A DNA stretch of 64,000 nt from Adhaeribacter pallidiroseus (GTDB taxonomy: Bacteria; Bacteroidota; Bacteroidia; Cytophagales; Hymenobacteraceae), in NCBI RefSeq assembly GCF_003340495.1, contig NZ_QASA01000001.1:3968001-4032000 (forward strand), written 5' to 3'. This document shows positions 63,154 through 64,000 of the stretch, one piece after another. Within the stretch, counting starts at the first letter, position 1. Each line of letters starts with the position of its first letter. Below the pieces are notes generated by a model. That model had not been told where the DNA came from. It made no database searches and saw only the letters and a list, made by a program, of their open reading frames with translations. A program made the position numbers and the translations under genes.

Positions 63154-64000
63154 TTACAAAGTAGCCATATCAATAACAAACCGGTATTTTACGTCGCTGC
63201 GGAGCATGCGTTCGTAAGCTTCGTTAATCTGGGCCATCGGAATTACTTCCACATCCGACATAATGTTGTTTTCGGCGCAGTAATCCAGCATTTCCTGTGT
63301 TTCGGGTATGCCACCAATCATGGAACCTACTAACCGCTTGCGACGAGAAATTAAACTAAAGCCTGCCACCGGAGCAGGCTCGGGCGGCGCTCCTACCAAA
63401 ATCATGGTGCCATCGCGGCGCAGTAAGCTTAAGTATAAGTTTAAATCGTGGGGTGCCGAAACCGTATCCAGAATAAAATCAAAATAATTAGTATATTCTT
63501 TCAGATGCTCCGGATTGCGGGTAACGGCAAATTTATGCGCGCCTAACTCTTTGGCATCGGCTTCTTTGCTAGGCGAAGTACTGAGTACCGTAACTTCGGC
63601 GCCCATAGAAGCGCCCAATTTTACGGCCATGTGGCCTAAGCCACCTAGTCCTACCACGCCTAATTTATGCCCTGCGCCTACTTTCCATTGCCGCAACGGC
63701 GAATAAGTAGTAATACCCGCGCATAACAAAGGCGCTACTCGCGATAAGTCTAATTTTTCGGATACTTTTAAAGTGTAATTTTCATCCACTACAATCTGGT
63801 TGGAGTAACCGCCGTAGGTTGGGGTTTTTCGATCCATTTCCAAGCCATTATAGGTGCTGGCCGTGTGCACTTCGCAGTATTGCTCCAAGCCTTCTTTACA
63901 GCTATGGCAGGTACGGCAAGAATCTACAAAACAACCCACACCGGCTAAATCACCTTCTTTAAACTTGGTTACCTGACTGCCCACTTTACTAATGCGGCCT
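63154..64000 (-). CDS. Zinc-dependent alcohol dehydrogenase, C-terminal part (5' end outside window)
   Basis: An open frame runs off the right edge; about 282 C-terminal residues are visible. The structural zinc cysteines (CFVDSCRTCHSCKEGLEQYC), the Rossmann motif GVVGLGGLGHMAVKLG and the end YRFVIDMA are those of the NADP-dependent cinnamyl-alcohol/YahK-like branch. These enzymes reduce aldehydes broadly. The GTG at 63984 is not a start, because the family sequence (GRISKVGSQVTKF) continues upstream in frame. The catalytic zinc cysteine lies outside the window. The gene is preceded by a 280-base gap from GtrA. Confidence 0.92.
   Translation of the reverse strand, partial: GRISKVGSQVTKFKEGDLAGVGCFVDSCRTCHSCKEGLEQYCEVHTASTYNGLEMDRKTPTYGGYSNQIVVDENYTLKVSEKLDLSRVAPLLCAGITTYSPLRQWKVGAGHKLGVVGLGGLGHMAVKLGASMGAEVTVLSTSPSKEADAKELGAHKFAVTRNPEHLKEYTNYFDFILDTVSAPHDLNLYLSLLRRDGTMILVGAPPEPAPVAGFSLISRRKRLVGSMIGGIPETQEMLDYCAENNIMSDVEVIPMAQINEAYERMLRSDVKYRFVIDMATL

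Noticed and set aside
1-64000. CRISPR arrays, tRNA or rRNA genes, insertion sequences, integrases and riboswitches
   Set aside because: I looked through the intergenic regions and saw no regular spacer repeats, clover-leaf ends or transposase reading frames. A structured-RNA search was not possible by eye.

Overview
The window looks like chromosome from a gliding-type Bacteroidota bacterium, most likely order Cytophagales and close to Hymenobacteraceae such as Adhaeribacter or Rufibacter. The genus is an inference from general protein character, not from a marker gene. Supporting signs are a dense set of type IX secretion (T9SS) genes, -7 promoter elements of the Bacteroidota form TAnnTTTG, few Shine-Dalgarno sites, split PurS/PurQ, fused E1 alpha/beta, and a bacillithiol-type YtxJ protein. 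I found no tRNA, rRNA, CRISPR array, insertion sequence or prophage.

Layout. 1-9.5 kb: 3' end of a malic enzyme, ruvA, the giant T9SS translocon gene sprA (broken by one missing base), gcvH and a VanZ-like gene. 9.5-19.1 kb: a 2-hydroxyacid dehydrogenase, yicC, a small unknown, purQ, a large outer-membrane protein joining a dead peptidase-like domain, a PD40 propeller and an Omp85-like barrel, a FAD oxidoreductase, an MBL hydrolase, pssA and purS. 19.1-34 kb: porU, porV, a catalytically dead M16 protein, a TonB-dependent receptor, and a three-gene operon of surface adhesin, PorP/SprF and a PorE-like OmpA protein. 34-42 kb: lipA, a beta-barrel protein, ytxJ, two small exported proteins, a fused E1 dehydrogenase and an active M16 peptidase. 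42-50 kb: aldo/keto reductase, Tat-type sugar isomerase, a broken lipoprotein gene, GH29 fucosidase, SGNH lipoprotein and a broken FadL-type channel. 50-55 kb: a thioredoxin-reductase-like enzyme, an AT-rich AbiGi-type gene, a zinc phospholipase C-like protein, a broken KirBac channel and a TcmP-like protein. 55-64 kb: ettA, a DUF349 protein, a DUF2795 protein, an orphan ABC ATPase behind a perfect palindrome, GDPD, a GT-C glycosyltransferase, GtrA and the 3' part of a zinc alcohol dehydrogenase.

How the genes fit together. SprA (translocon), PorV (shuttle), PorU (sortase), PorP/SprF and the PorE-like protein are T9SS parts. The 1004-aa adhesin carries a CHU_C-type C-terminal signal and is a likely cargo of the neighbouring SprF protein. 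GcvH and LipA are linked by lipoylation, and the E1 protein belongs to a lipoate-dependent complex. PurQ and PurS are two subunits of the same purine enzyme.

Data quality. Five genes (sprA, the lipoprotein at 44.3-45.1 kb, the FadL-like gene, AbiGi and KirBac) contain six frame breaks. Each is repaired by adding one base, usually to a homopolymer. This points to uncorrected deletions in the assembly rather than six real mutations. A second window-wide signal is the 11-mer AAATTTAAAAA (either strand), counted 21 times by eye, mostly near gene ends and starts.
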